Assembly (NCBI RefSeq): GCF_013344475.1
Contig: NZ_JABUOU010000001.1
Span: 558,001-622,000, forward strand
Origin: Martelella limonii
GTDB taxonomy: Bacteria > Pseudomonadota > Alphaproteobacteria > Rhizobiales > Rhizobiaceae
Length of the DNA: 64,000 nucleotides
Reading direction: 5' to 3'
Positions 8,506-18,071 of the stretch are shown in pieces (within the stretch, counting starts at the first letter, position 1; each line of letters begins with the position of its first letter). The notes beneath the pieces were generated by a model. The model saw nothing but the letters and a program-made list of their open reading frames with translations, did not search any database and was not told the origin of the DNA. A program made the translations under genes and the position numbers.

Positions 8506-11500
8506 ATGAGCGTGAAAGATGTCCTTAGCTTGGAAGCTGAAAAAGCGCGGTTGGAAGCTCTCCGCAAGCTTAACGTCTTGGATACACCACCAGAAGCGCA
8601 GTTCGATGCAATTGCCAGGATTGCGGCAATGTTGTGTGGCACACCGATGTCGTCCGTCACACTCGTCGATGAGAACAGGCAGTGGCTGAAAGCAACGGTC
8701 GGGCTCTCCGGTATGAGCGAGACGGAACGTAGCCAATCGTTCTGCACATATACGATCGAGGGAAGCGATCTGCTCGAGATCGGCGATGCGACTTTGGATC
8801 GTCGCTTTGCAAGCAATCCGATGGTTACCGGAGAGCCGCACATTCGCTTCTACGCTGGCGCGCCTTTGGTGCTCGGCGGCGGTCAGAAGGTCGGCTCGCT
8901 ATGTGTTTTCGATACGAAGCCGCGAACCCTCTCGCAAGACCAGAAAGAGATAATGCGCGGATTGGCGGAGGCTACATCCAAAGCGCTCGAGGCACACCGT
9001 GCCACTGTGATGGAGAGCCGGCTGCTGGAGATTGCCGCACAGACGCAATCGATTCTGAAACACAGTCAGGATGCGATTTTAACGATCGATCTGAAGGGCC
9101 GGATCACACAGTGGAATCTGACCGCTGAGCGGATGTTCGGCTATAGATCAGAGGAGGCGATCGGTGCTTCTGTTGGAATTATCTCGACTGAGCGTTCCCG
9201 GCAGATCGATTCCTACGCACGGCTTTCTACCAGGGACGCTACGCCAATATTACGTACAATTCGTGTGCATAAGGATGGAACGAAAATTCCTGTGTCGATT
9301 TCGATCGGCCCTGTTGTTTCAGACGAAGGCGAAGTCATCGGTGCGACCGAGATCATTCGGGACATATCGGATGATCTTGCAAAGGAAAGCGAACTTGCAG
9401 AGGCAGAGGAGCGTGTTCGCCGACTTTACCAGGCGACGCCGGGGATGCTCTACTCTCTTGATCCGAATGGCGTCATTCTCAGCGCCAGCGATCGCTGGCT
9501 TTGTGTAATGGGCTATCGCCGAAAAGATGTCATAGGCCGCTTGTTCACGGAGTTCATGCCGGAGCCGTTCCCGCGCCGCTTTCGTGAGCACCTTCTTCCG
9601 CTCATCGAGCGCGAGGGACATTACGAGGATGTCGAATGGCAGTTGATAACGGGTGATGGTACGGTCATCGATGTGATGCTCGCGGCGACAGCCGAGCGCG
9701 GAGAAACGGGTGCGTTCGCCCGATCGATGGGCATTATGGAGAACATCAGCTATCGCCGTCAGATCGAAAAAGATCTGCGTATTGAAAGTAGAAGGCTGGA
9801 GCAGCTTATTGACACCACGCATGCGGGCACCTGGGAGTGGAACGTCGCGACCGGTGAGAACCGCGTGAACCGGATGTGGGCCGAGATGCTCGGTTATTTA
9901 CCGGAGGAGCTCGAGCCGGTTACGATCGACACGTTCAAAGGTTTCGTGCACCCCGCTGACAGGGATCTTTTGCTAAGCCGTATCGAGGCGCACCTGAGTG
10001 GCAAGACGCAGCATTTGAATGCGGAAATCCGATTGCGACACAAGGACGGGCATTGGGTCTGGGTCGCAACTCGCGGTCGACTGCTTTCGAGGACCGAGCA
10101 GGGACAGCCGGAGTGGATGTACGGTACCCACCAAGATGTCACAACACGCAGGCAGGAAGAGGAAGAGCTGCGTTTGAACAAGGAGTTCCTCGACCGAACC
10201 GGACAGGTGTCGGGTGTTGGAGGTTGGGAGCTAGATCTCATCAGCGGCGTAATCCACTGGTCCGAAAAGACCCGTCAAATTCACGAAGTCGAAGAGGGTT
10301 TTGAACCCGTTCTGGACGGCGCCATAGAGTTTTATGCACCGCAGTCACGCCCTATTATCCAGGCAGCCGTTGAGAAAGCCATTGCGACCGGCGAGGGATA
10401 TGATCTGGAACTGGAACTCGTGACCGCCAAGGGGCGGCCGATCTGGGTTCGGGCCGTAGGCGCTGCTGAGTTCGAAGATGGAAAAGCGGTCCGGCTTACA
10501 GGTTCTTTTCAGGATTTAACCGAGGCGATCAGGCAGCGAAAAGCCGTTGAGGATATAAATCAGCGGTTTTCCATAGCCTCAGAGAATGGACGCGTGGGCA
10601 TATGGGATGCCGATCTGGTAACCGGAAAAACTCTTTATTCCGACATCTGGCTTGCCCAACTTGGCTATGACCGCAGCGAAGTCTCCGATGACGGCGCCCT
10701 GTGGCAGTCCTTGATCCATCCCGACGACGTCGAGCGCGTACGAGCTGCCAATGAAGCACATTTGCGGGGCGATGAGGCCTATTTCGAGGAGCAGTTCCGT
10801 CTCAGGCACAAGGATGGACGCTGGATCTGGATTCTCGATCGCGGCCAAGTCACAGAGCGCGACGAAGCAGGCAATCCAGTTCGCATGATCGGAACCCATA
10901 TCGACATCACAGTTCAGAAGGAAAGGGAGACAGAAAGGCTTCTGATGGGAGAGCGGATGGCCATTGCCACCGACAATGGCGGGATCGGCATATGGGAGAT
11001 CAATCTCGAAACGCAGGAGGCAAGCTGGGACGAATGGATGTACAGGCTTTACGGGCTTCCCGTTGACACTCCCGATTCGCTGGTCGATCTATGGTATCGT
11101 TACACTGAACCGGAAGATGCCGAGCGCGTTCAGGCTGCCGTCAGGCGCGCGATCGAGCACGATGATCTGATGGATGAGGAATATCGTGTCATCTGGCCGG
11201 ACGGTTCCACGCATCATTTGCATGCGTCAGCGCGCCTTGTAGCTGGTGTTGACGGTGAAGCCGACCGGTTCATCGGAGCGACATGGGATGTCACTGAGGA
11301 GAGACAGCTTGCTCTCCATATTGCCGAACAGCATGAACTCATGCGGGTCACTCTCAAGTCGATCGGCGATGCGGTCATCACGACGGATGCCGACGGCAAT
11401 ATACGCTGGCTTAACCCCGTTGCCGAGAAAATGACAGGGTGGTCAGCCGAACAAGCCATCGGCCAACCATCCTATTGTGTTTTCCGCATCTTTCATGAGG

Positions 11501-13026
11501 AAACGAGGATGCCGGCGCTCGACCCAATTCGTACCTGTCTGGACTTGCACGAGGTTGTCGGCCTGCCGGAGGATACGCTGCTGATTTCTCGTGATGGCAC
11601 TGAGTTTGGTATCGAGGACTCTTGTGCGCCGATCCGAAATCAAGACGGCGATGTACTGGGTGCCGTTCTTGTTTTCCATGACGTGAGCGAGCAGAGGCGG
11701 CTCTCGCGCGAGATGTCCTATCGAGCAAGTCACGATCAACTTACCGGCCTTATCAATCGGTCAGAGTTTGAAAGGCGCATCGGATCAATCTACGACAAGA
11801 TCCAGGACGGAGATCCCGAGGCGGCATTGCTGTTCATTGACCTCGATCGTTTCAAGATCATCAACGACAGCTGTGGTCACGCTGTTGGTGACCAGTTGCT
11901 GGTTAATATTAGTGAGCTGATGCAGGGTGTCATTCGCGCCAATGACACCCTCGCGCGACTGGGCGGCGACGAGTTTGCGGCGGTCATTGAGAACTGCTCC
12001 GCCGAAACGGCGATGACGATTGCCGAGAAAATCTGCGCGGCTGTGTCTGGCTTCCTGCTGGTGCACGACGCAAAGCAGTACCGCGTGGGTGCAAGCATCG
12101 GGGTGTCAACGATCAAGCAGTCTTCAGCGAGCGTATCGACGATACTGCAGGAGGCCGACGCCGCTTGTTATGCGGCCAAAGAGGCCGGTCGCAACCGTGT
12201 TCACGTATGGCAGCATAATGACAAGGCGATCAAGGCAAGACTTGGTCAGACCAGTTGGGTCGCGCGCATTGAGCAAGCTTTGGAAGAAGATGGTTTTGTC
12301 CTCTATGCGCAGAGAATTCTTCCTTTTGGCCAAGAAAGCGACAAGGTGCACGTCGAGCTTTTGTTGAGAATGCTCGATGAGCATGGCGGAATAATACTGC
12401 CAAGCGCGTTTCTGCCGGCATCCGAGCGATTTAACCTCGCAACTCGTATTGATCGGTGGGTGCTTTCGCATGCGCTTGAATGCATGGCATCTACCGGGGC
12501 CGGCCGGCACAGCATTGTGTCCGTCAACGTCTCGGGCCAATCCGTGGGAGACCGGTCATTCCACCGTTTTGCTCTCGAGCTGCTGAATTCAACGAGCGAG
12601 GAGCTCAGGCACAGTCTCTGTCTGGAGATCACAGAAACAGCTGTGATTTCAAACATGGCGGAAGCAATCGAGTTCATCGGCGCCGTTCGCCAACTTGGAG
12701 TGATGATCGCGCTTGATGATTTTGGGGCCGGTTCGTCTTCCTTCAGCTATCTGAAGAGCTTCTCGGTCGATTTCCTGAAGATTGACGGCCAGTTCACGCA
12801 AGGTCTCATGAAGCATCCTATTGACGAGGCATCGATCCGTTGTTTCGTCGACATGGCACGAATACTCGGTATTCAGACGGTTGCGGAATTTGTCTCCGAT
12901 GAGAAGATTGCCGAACGTCTGCAAGCTATGGGTGTCGACCTCGCGCAAGGGTATTTCTATCACGTTCCGGAACCAGCGGCGGATCTTAAGCTGTCCTGCA
13001 CTGGACACGCCGCAACGCAAATCTAG
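8506..13026 (+). CDS. GAF, seven PAS, GGDEF and EAL domain protein (cyclic-di-GMP turnover)
   Basis: This 1506-residue soluble protein starts with a GAF domain (about 20-165). Seven PAS units follow, beginning near residues 178, 304, 430, 561, 687, 817 and 944; several carry the PAC pattern R(H/L)KDGxW(V/I)W. The diguanylate cyclase domain has an intact GGDEF at 1153-1157. The phosphodiesterase domain has ELLLR at 1284 in place of EALLR, keeping the glutamate, and DDFGAG at 1404. Both activities may therefore be possible. No membrane segment or signal peptide is seen, so it probably senses cytoplasmic signals such as redox state, light or small ligands. It stands alone, with no operon partner. 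Confidence 0.93.
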   Translation: MSVKDVLSLEAEKARLEALRKLNVLDTPPEAQFDAIARIAAMLCGTPMSSVTLVDENRQWLKATVGLSGMSETERSQSFCTYTIEGSDLLEIGDATLDRRFASNPMVTGEPHIRFYAGAPLVLGGGQKVGSLCVFDTKPRTLSQDQKEIMRGLAEATSKALEAHRATVMESRLLEIAAQTQSILKHSQDAILTIDLKGRITQWNLTAERMFGYRSEEAIGASVGIISTERSRQIDSYARLSTRDATPILRTIRVHKDGTKIPVSISIGPVVSDEGEVIGATEIIRDISDDLAKESELAEAEERVRRLYQATPGMLYSLDPNGVILSASDRWLCVMGYRRKDVIGRLFTEFMPEPFPRRFREHLLPLIEREGHYEDVEWQLITGDGTVIDVMLAATAERGETGAFARSMGIMENISYRRQIEKDLRIESRRLEQLIDTTHAGTWEWNVATGENRVNRMWAEMLGYLPEELEPVTIDTFKGFVHPADRDLLLSRIEAHLSGKTQHLNAEIRLRHKDGHWVWVATRGRLLSRTEQGQPEWMYGTHQDVTTRRQEEEELRLNKEFLDRTGQVSGVGGWELDLISGVIHWSEKTRQIHEVEEGFEPVLDGAIEFYAPQSRPIIQAAVEKAIATGEGYDLELELVTAKGRPIWVRAVGAAEFEDGKAVRLTGSFQDLTEAIRQRKAVEDINQRFSIASENGRVGIWDADLVTGKTLYSDIWLAQLGYDRSEVSDDGALWQSLIHPDDVERVRAANEAHLRGDEAYFEEQFRLRHKDGRWIWILDRGQVTERDEAGNPVRMIGTHIDITVQKERETERLLMGERMAIATDNGGIGIWEINLETQEASWDEWMYRLYGLPVDTPDSLVDLWYRYTEPEDAERVQAAVRRAIEHDDLMDEEYRVIWPDGSTHHLHASARLVAGVDGEADRFIGATWDVTEERQLALHIAEQHELMRVTLKSIGDAVITTDADGNIRWLNPVAEKMTGWSAEQAIGQPSYCVFRIFHEETRMPALDPIRTCLDLHEVVGLPEDTLLISRDGTEFGIEDSCAPIRNQDGDVLGAVLVFHDVSEQRRLSREMSYRASHDQLTGLINRSEFERRIGSIYDKIQDGDPEAALLFIDLDRFKIINDSCGHAVGDQLLVNISELMQGVIRANDTLARLGGDEFAAVIENCSAETAMTIAEKICAAVSGFLLVHDAKQYRVGASIGVSTIKQSSASVSTILQEADAACYAAKEAGRNRVHVWQHNDKAIKARLGQTSWVARIEQALEEDGFVLYAQRILPFGQESDKVHVELLLRMLDEHGGIILPSAFLPASERFNLATRIDRWVLSHALECMASTGAGRHSIVSVNVSGQSVGDRSFHRFALELLNSTSEELRHSLCLEITETAVISNMAEAIEFIGAVRQLGVMIALDDFGAGSSSFSYLKSFSVDFLKIDGQFTQGLMKHPIDEASIRCFVDMARILGIQTVAEFVSDEKIAERLQAMGVDLAQGYFYHVPEPAADLKLSCTGHAATQI

Positions 13027-13273
13027 GTCCGAGTGTTGCTGGAGGTGCTGTTCTCTGAAGCTTCAGGGACCAACGTCGCTCGGCTTCGCGCCTTCAATTC
13101 GGTTACCGATACTTGTTTAGGGATGCTCAAAAAGCTGCCATTCCCGTCAGGCCAGGCCTGCGTCGAATTTGGGTAGAAACCGGTCAGGCGGCTTCGGGCG
13201 AAGTGGTGATTAGATTTCTCACCTGCAATGCATTCTTGGTGGGCAACAAACGAGCGCACTTCGTAAATTGAAA

Positions 13274-14200
13274 CTAAGGGAGTGGAGAGGCGACTGCCCT
13301 GCCATAGCTGCGGGGCGTGAAGCCCATGGTCCGTTTGAAGGCCGTGCTGAACGCCGCCTCGGACTGATAGCCCAGTGACAACGCGATTGCGACAATGGGT
13401 TCTGTTCCATGCTGGAGGCGTTCGCCAGCAATGATCATGCGCCAGCGCGTCAGGTAGTCGATTGGCGAAGCCCCGCAAACGGCCTTGAAGCGCAACGCGA
13501 ACTTTGAGCGTGACATGCCCGCAACATTGGCAAGTCCCTTCAGTGTCCACCGCTCTCCCGGGTTTGCATGCATTTGCGCAAGAGCAGCCGATATTTTCGG
13601 ATCGCTCAAGGCGAAGAGCCATCCCGCACCCTGCGACGCGCCCTGAGCCAGATACAGCCGGAGCGACTGCACGAGCATCATATGTGCGAGATGCTGTAGG
13701 ATCAGGCTGCGGCCTGGCTGCTGCCGGTATAGTTCCTGACGCATCCGGCTCAGCGCCCAGCGCAAACCGATCTTATCGTCCTCATCGCGCAAGCGAACGA
13801 CGGTCGGCATGGAACCCAACAGCATTTCGGTATGAGCGCCGGAAAACTCGAAATAGCCGCCGAGCATCATGGTATCACCCCCGCCATTCAGGGTGGCGAT
13901 CCCGCCGTTCCAGTCACTTTCAGGAATTTCCACAGATTCGATGACCTTGAATGCCATATCCCTGGCGATCAAGAATCGTCTTCCGTTTGGCAGCAGCACG
14001 CAGTCTCCGGCTACGAGGCGAACAGGCTTTGCTTGTCCTTCGACAGCCAGCCACGCAGCGCCAGACTCGATCGCGTAATACTTGACCCCTGTGTGAGGGG
14101 CATACTGGATCGCCCAGTCGCCTCCGAGGTCGAAACCCCCTGCGATATAGCTGCGCGGTTTCAGCACCGATAATACGTCTGACAGTGAGTCGACGGACAT
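13274..14200 (-). CDS. AraC-family transcriptional regulator with cupin-type N-terminus
   Basis: The 308-residue product has an N-terminal cupin-like sensor domain (GVKYYAIESGAAWLAVEG, VAGDCVLLPNG) of the kind found in AraC regulators, and a C-terminal double helix-turn-helix (LKGLANVAGMSRSKFALRFKAVCGASPIDYLTRWRM and a second helix pair ending in GFTPRSYGR). I start at ATG 14200 because homologues begin with the short MSVDSLSDVLSVLKPRSY segment; an in-frame start at 14311 would run into the divergent gene's promoter. It is divergent from the EthD-like gene at 14314 and is a natural candidate to regulate it. The ligand is unknown. Confidence 0.88.
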   Translation of the reverse strand: MSVDSLSDVLSVLKPRSYIAGGFDLGGDWAIQYAPHTGVKYYAIESGAAWLAVEGQAKPVRLVAGDCVLLPNGRRFLIARDMAFKVIESVEIPESDWNGGIATLNGGGDTMMLGGYFEFSGAHTEMLLGSMPTVVRLRDEDDKIGLRWALSRMRQELYRQQPGRSLILQHLAHMMLVQSLRLYLAQGASQGAGWLFALSDPKISAALAQMHANPGERWTLKGLANVAGMSRSKFALRFKAVCGASPIDYLTRWRMIIAGERLQHGTEPIVAIALSLGYQSEAAFSTAFKRTMGFTPRSYGRAVASPLP

Positions 14201-14313
14201 TGGGACGAACTCGAAAGTTTTACGGACGATCACATATAGTTCGTCCCAGTTCCCCTGTCTATTGTGGTGCCGATAGGCGCGCCAAATGCGCGCAAACCAT
14301 AAAGGCATCAATC

Positions 14314-14658
14314 ATGATCAAACTCATCATCGCATTCAAACGCAGGCAGGGAATGAGTGTCGAAGCTTTTCGAACCCATTGTCGGGACGTCCACACGCCT
14401 CTTCTTTTGTCGATCCCCGAGGCCGAGAAAATCCAGCGATTCGTTGTGTCGTTTCCACTCCCCGAGGCGACGGAAGCCGAGCCGGTCTACGATGCAATCG
14501 TTGAAGCGCGTTTCGATGATCGCAATGCGATGGATACGATGATGGGGTCCGAAAATTTCCGTGATCGCGTTGACCCCGATCATCAGAACTTCATCGACTT
14601 TTCCACCGTGGTCAGGCTCGTTACGGAGGAAGTCGTTTGCGTCCAGCAGCAAGAGTGA
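14314..14658 (+). CDS. EthD-like small dimeric alpha-beta barrel protein
   Basis: The 114-residue protein begins MIKLIIAFKRRQGMSVEAFR, followed by HCRDVHTPLLLSIPEAEKIQRFV. This is the standard EthD pattern, a dimeric ferredoxin-like fold that includes proteins tied to breakdown of aromatic compounds or ethers. No catalytic role can be read from it. It starts about 110 bases from the divergent AraC regulator, which suggests a regulator-target pair. An in-frame upstream start at 14185 would overlap the regulator's start and is unlikely. The gene that follows is broken, so any former operon has been lost. Confidence 0.82.
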   Translation: MIKLIIAFKRRQGMSVEAFRTHCRDVHTPLLLSIPEAEKIQRFVVSFPLPEATEAEPVYDAIVEARFDDRNAMDTMMGSENFRDRVDPDHQNFIDFSTVVRLVTEEVVCVQQQE

Positions 14659-14670
14659 TGCGCGACGGAG

Positions 14671-15150
14671 AGCAAGCTTATCGATGCCAAGCATACCAAT
14701 GGCTACAACAAGCATTTCAGCGAATCTGATTTCTATAGTGCCAACTCGGTTCATACGGTGATCGGCGAGGAGGTTCCGCGCATTCGCAAGCTGCGCGGTC
14801 CAGGACAGATGGACCATTATATGCCGTTCGCAAACCGCAGGCTAGCGGGCAACGCCAACCAGGTTATAACGTCTCGCGTTGCCAATGAGTGCGGCCTTCC
14901 AGAGGGTTCAATCTATTTGTGCGGCATCGAGGGCTTGGAGCTGTGGTTGAAGCAGTTCCCTGAGGTGCCCAAACTCTCCCAGCTCGATCCAGTGGATTCG
15001 CCGCTGGTTGTTTCGCCAGACGAACTCGCGGGTTCCTCGCGGGCCGCGCCCAGAAGCTCTTTCTCTTCAAACATCTCGACCAGTTTCATGACTTCGTGTT
15101 CTTCCTCAAAATCGAGCTAGACCAGGGTAGCAGCTACACAAAAACCTAAA
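14671..15150 (+). pseudogene. Fragment of an unrecognised gene, frameshifted and cut by IS66
   Basis: The reading frame from about 14671 gives a coherent protein-like sequence (SKLIDAKHTNGYNKHFSE, later IYLCGIEGLELWLKQFPEV) without a plausible start codon. Near 15035 the coherent sequence moves to another frame (RAQKLFLFKHLDQFHDFVF) and then ends at the remnant of an IS66 element. I do not recognise the family. The missing start, the frame change and the insertion-sequence border mark it as a decayed gene. Confidence 0.45.
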
Positions 15151-15164
15151 CTATTAATGTAAAA

Positions 15165-15218
15165 GAGCATCGCCTTCAGGGCACCAACATCATCGGGAAG
15201 GTCGGCGGCATCAAGCAT
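15165..15218 (-). pseudogene. tnpC: IS66 TnpC transposase, 5' remnant only
   Basis: From the ATG at 15218 the minus strand reads MLDAADLPDDVGALKAML, which matches the N-terminal region of IS66 TnpC transposases (the ALKAML segment precedes the coiled coil). Similarity stops at about 15165, where the sequence changes to unrelated A+T-rich DNA. All catalytic parts are missing. Confidence 0.6.
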
Positions 15219-15287
15219 GTCCGGAAACTACCAGATCCTGAGCTGATTTGCCTCTTGAACTTGCGGTGTTGAGTCATCGTGCCGCAG

Positions 15288-15641
15288 CTATTCGATGGCC
15301 TCCGGCGTCCTCGTCTGGACGGAATGAACCCGTCGCCAGTCGAGACCTGCGAACAAGGCTTCGAACTGGGCGTGGGTTAGTGTCATCAATCCATCCTTGA
15401 TGCCAGGCCAAGTGAATGTGTGCTCTTCAACCCCTTTGTAGGCCATGACGATTCCGGAGCCATCCCAGTAGAGCAGCTTCAACCGCTCCGCCTTGCGCCA
15501 CCGGAAGACAAAGACCGTTCCCGTAAACGGGTCCTTGTGCAACTCGTTCTTCACCAACGCGGCAAAGCCGTGATGACCCTTCCGGAAGTCAACGGGTTTT
15601 GTCGCCACCATGATCCGTACGCGGTTCGACGGAAAGATCAT
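15288..15641 (-). CDS. tnpB: IS66-family accessory protein TnpB
   Basis: The 117-residue protein contains the defining IS66 Orf2 pattern: VATKPVDFRKGHHGFAALV near the start, FVFRWRKAERLKLLYWDGSG in the middle and LTHAQFEALFAGLDWRRV near the end. TnpB is needed for IS66 transposition but its biochemical role is not settled. It has its usual length and is the only intact gene of this element; with tnpA and tnpC broken it is unlikely to support movement on its own. Confidence 0.92.
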   Translation of the reverse strand: MIFPSNRVRIMVATKPVDFRKGHHGFAALVKNELHKDPFTGTVFVFRWRKAERLKLLYWDGSGIVMAYKGVEEHTFTWPGIKDGLMTLTHAQFEALFAGLDWRRVHSVQTRTPEAIE

Positions 15642-16009
15642 GTCGCTGCTGCCAGGGCGCGAGCGATGGCAGCGATTCGGGCAGTCGATGCCCCTTCCTC
15701 AAGCGGATCGTGACGGGACCGATGACTATCTCGGGGCGCGTGGCAGCCTTTACCGTCGGCGGCTCCGGCGCTGGCGTCTCGATTACCATGGCCGTAACTC
15801 TACCGCATCCTCCGGTGCTGGCAGGATCAGCTTGCCCTGCCGTGCCATTGTCCGCCAGCTCGCAATCCATAGTGCTGTGCAACTTCATTGACTGTCGTGC
15901 CGGGCCTCAAGCTCTCCGACACGATCTTTGCCTTGATCTCATCAGGCCAATGTCGGTGACCCTCACGTCCAAGCTTCCTAGTTGTGAGAAACTCTGACGT
16001 AGACTCCAT
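15589..16009 (-). pseudogene. tnpA: IS66-family TnpA, disrupted by several frameshifts
   Basis: The start (ATG 16009) gives LGREGHRHWPDEIKAKIVSE and TVNEVAQHYGLRA, the helix-turn-helix of IS66 TnpA. The frame then breaks near 15840. The continuation MARQGKLILPAPEDAVE is in a second frame, MVIETPAPEPPTVKAATRP in a third, and the C-terminal alanine-rich part is shifted again. Several independent frameshifts show that the gene is dead. It overlaps tnpB as in intact IS66 elements. Confidence 0.8.
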
Positions 16010-16033
16010 GGAGAAACTCCTTGTCGCTCATTC

Positions 16034-17260
16034 ATGGAATGTCGATCACAGATCAGGCGAAAGCGGGCAATGTGGGGGTGGAACAGCGGTTACTTTGCTC
16101 CGCGAGATGATCGGCTTGGCTGTCGAGAAGCTGATGGCGCTGGAGGTGGGGACGAAGACCGGCGCGGGTTGCGGCGAGAAGAATGGCTTTCGACTTGCTC
16201 AGCGCAACGGCTATCGCGACCGGGACTGGGAGACGTGTGCTGGCACAGTCGAGCTTCGCATTCCCGAGCTTCCTGGAGCCGCGCCGCATGGCCGAGAGTG
16301 AGGCGGGTAAGCAAATGATCCAGTGAATCATTTGCACGCCGAACGCTCACTGCTGTGATACAAGAGGCTTATATCGAGGGCGTTTCGACCCGATCCGTCG
16401 ATGACCTCGTCAAGGCGATGGGCATGAGCGGCATCTCCAAGAGCCAGGTGTCCCGGCTCTGCGAGAAGATCGACGACAAAGTCAAAGCCTTCCTCGACCG
16501 CCCCATCGAGGGCGAATGGCCCTATTTGTGGAACGATGCCACCTATCTGAAGGTTCGTCGCGGCGGGGCATCGTCTCTGTTGCCGTCATCATCGCGGTTG
16601 GCGTCAACACCGACGACCGACGCGAAGTGCTCGGCATGGAAATCGAGACAGCCGAGGCAGAAGCGATCTGGACGGAATTCCTGCGCAAGCTGACAAGAAG
16701 AGGCCTGCGCTGCGTCACGCTCGCCGTCTCCGATGCGCATGAGGGCATCAAGGCTGCAGTGTCGAAGGTGCTTTCCGCCACCTGGCAGAGATGCCGCATC
16801 CATTTCATGCGCAATGCGCTTGCCCATGCCGGAAAGAACGGCCGCCGCGTCGTGTCCGCCTTCATTGTCACGGCGTTTGCCCCAGGACACGCCCGAAGCG
16901 TCAACCGCTCAATGGCGCCGACCAGATCAGGCCGAAGGTGCCGAAGCTTGCACCCCTCATGGACAGCGCCGAGCAGGACGTACTCGCCTATATGACCCTT
17001 CCCAAGCCCCACTGGACCAAGCTGCACTCGACCAACCCGATCGAGCGATTGAACGGCGAGATCAAGCGGCGGACAGAGGTCGTCGGCATCTTTCCCAACG
17101 ATGAAGCCATCGTGCGCCTGGTCGGCGCGCTGCTGCTCGAACAGAACGATGAATGGGCTGTCCAGCGGTCCCGCTACATGGCACTTGAGACAATCGCAAC
17201 GATGAGCAATGATCCCTCATCAGTCTGCCGGCCGCAAGCTGACACTCATCCGGCCCTCTG
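16034..17260 (+). pseudogene. IS256-family (Mutator-type) transposase, multiply frameshifted
   Basis: Reading across frames gives the typical IS256 order: an N-terminal part ending CAGTVELRIPEL, then AVIQEAYIEGVSTRSVDDLV with MGMSGISKSQVSRLCEKIDD, WPYLWNDATYLKVR (first catalytic aspartate), VSDAHEGIKAAVSKVL, WQRCRIHFMRNALAHAGKN, and STNPIERLNGEIKRRTEVVGIFPN with the final glutamate. At least four frame changes (near 16265, 16560, 16890 and 16935) interrupt it. Similarity ends near 17260, and a likely IS end lies around 17305. It borders the iteron region and may mark a deletion that removed the replication gene. Confidence 0.85.
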
Positions 17261-17345
17261 GGATCAGCCGTGGTCGTCTAAACTACACCGCGTCATGGGA
17301 CATTATCGGAGTACCTGTGGAATACCTGCCCGAAGCGCTATTGCA

Positions 17346-17580
17346 TGTAAGACTTGCCTTGTGCGCAGGAAGTTAACTGTAAGACCCGTATGTCACTTTC
17401 ATGCGAAGCTGTAAGACCCTAGTGTCACTTTAGGCAGAATGTGTAAGACCCGCATGTCGCATTAGACAGAAACTGTAAGACCCGCATTGCGCATTCGCTA
17501 AAACGTGTAAGACCCGATTGTCACTTTCGTGCAAAGTTGTAAGACCCGCACGTCGTGTCAGGCAAAAAGTGTAAGACCCG
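17346..17580 (+). repeat. Iteron array A: 8 direct repeats with an exact 32-bp period
   Basis: The 11-bp core TGTAAGACCCG (first copy TGTAAGACTTG, third TGTAAGACCCT) starts at 17346, 17378, 17410, 17442, 17474, 17506, 17538 and 17570. Every step is exactly 32 bp, about three helical turns, so all copies face the same side of the DNA. The spacers are partly conserved (a TGTCACTTT-like part followed by a GCAAA-like part). Such arrays are binding sites for plasmid Rep initiators, either for replication or for copy-number control. Confidence 0.9.
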
Positions 17581-17749
17581 AATGTAATTTTGCGTAACGA
17601 AAAATAAAAAGTGGTTCCGATTTTTAAAAAATCGTAGCGAAAATTAAGCAACACGTAACTCCTCGGAGCACATTGATTTCATTAGATAAATTAAAAATGC
17701 AAAAATCGGCTTTTTTGATGCATTTGCGTTTCCGTGTCACAGCGACGAG

Positions 17750-17865
17750 TGTAAGACCCGAACGAGTTTTTGTAAGACCCGAACAGTTTTTTGTAAGAGT
17801 CGAACGAGTTTTTGTAAGACCCGCACGCCTTTTTGTAAGAGCCGAACAACTTTTTGTAAGACCCG
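17750..17865 (+). repeat. Iteron array B: 6 direct repeats with an exact 21-bp period
   Basis: The same core as in array A starts at 17750, 17771, 17792, 17813, 17834 and 17855, each step exactly 21 bp (two helical turns). Two copies vary (TGTAAGAGTCG and TGTAAGAGCCG). The spacers are short and T-rich (CGAACGAGTTTT type). The shared core with a different spacing suggests that one protein binds both arrays, perhaps with a different assembly on each. Confidence 0.9.
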
Positions 17866-18071
17866 CGCAGTCGAATTTGAATTAAGCGCAATGAGGATCT
17901 CTCGATCGGGCGCGCGCGCTTTATCAGTCGTCTAGATGTTCTGCATGCACCTTTCGTTTTCAATGGCGCCGGTTATGCATCATCGTAAGCGCAACGTGCG
18001 CCATCGGACAGACATATTGCAAATCGGAAGATCCTCATGCTGAAACACGAACGTCGAAATGAAAGTCAGGA

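Larger units (their letters stand above)
15165..16030 (-). mobile_element. Truncated IS66-family element
   Basis: On the minus strand, tnpA (broken), tnpB (intact) and the first codons of tnpC follow in the normal IS66 order. The element stops within tnpC at about 15165 and is bordered on the other side by an IS256-family remnant that begins near 16030. Terminal repeats could not be identified with certainty at either end. Confidence 0.7.
17346..17865. other. Probable plasmid-type replication origin (iterons flanking an A+T-rich segment)
   Basis: Two arrays of one iteron core flank 17581-17749, a strongly A+T-rich segment with A and T runs that could serve as the melting region. This layout is typical of iteron-controlled plasmid origins, where one array is the origin and the other sets copy number or incompatibility. 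No Rep gene lies between or directly beside the arrays in this window; the left side is occupied by the IS256 remnant. I infer a captured plasmid origin that is probably no longer autonomous. Whether a Rep protein elsewhere in the cell still binds it is unknown. Confidence 0.7.

Noticed and set aside
17346-17865. CRISPR-like repeat array (regular 32-bp period)
   Set aside because: The conserved core is only 11 bp, the spacers are partly conserved and not unique, there are no cas genes, and the second array has a different 21-bp period. It fits plasmid iterons.
17691-17963. Minus-strand reading frame with repeated GSYKK-like units
   Set aside because: It is only the antisense translation of the 21-bp iterons.
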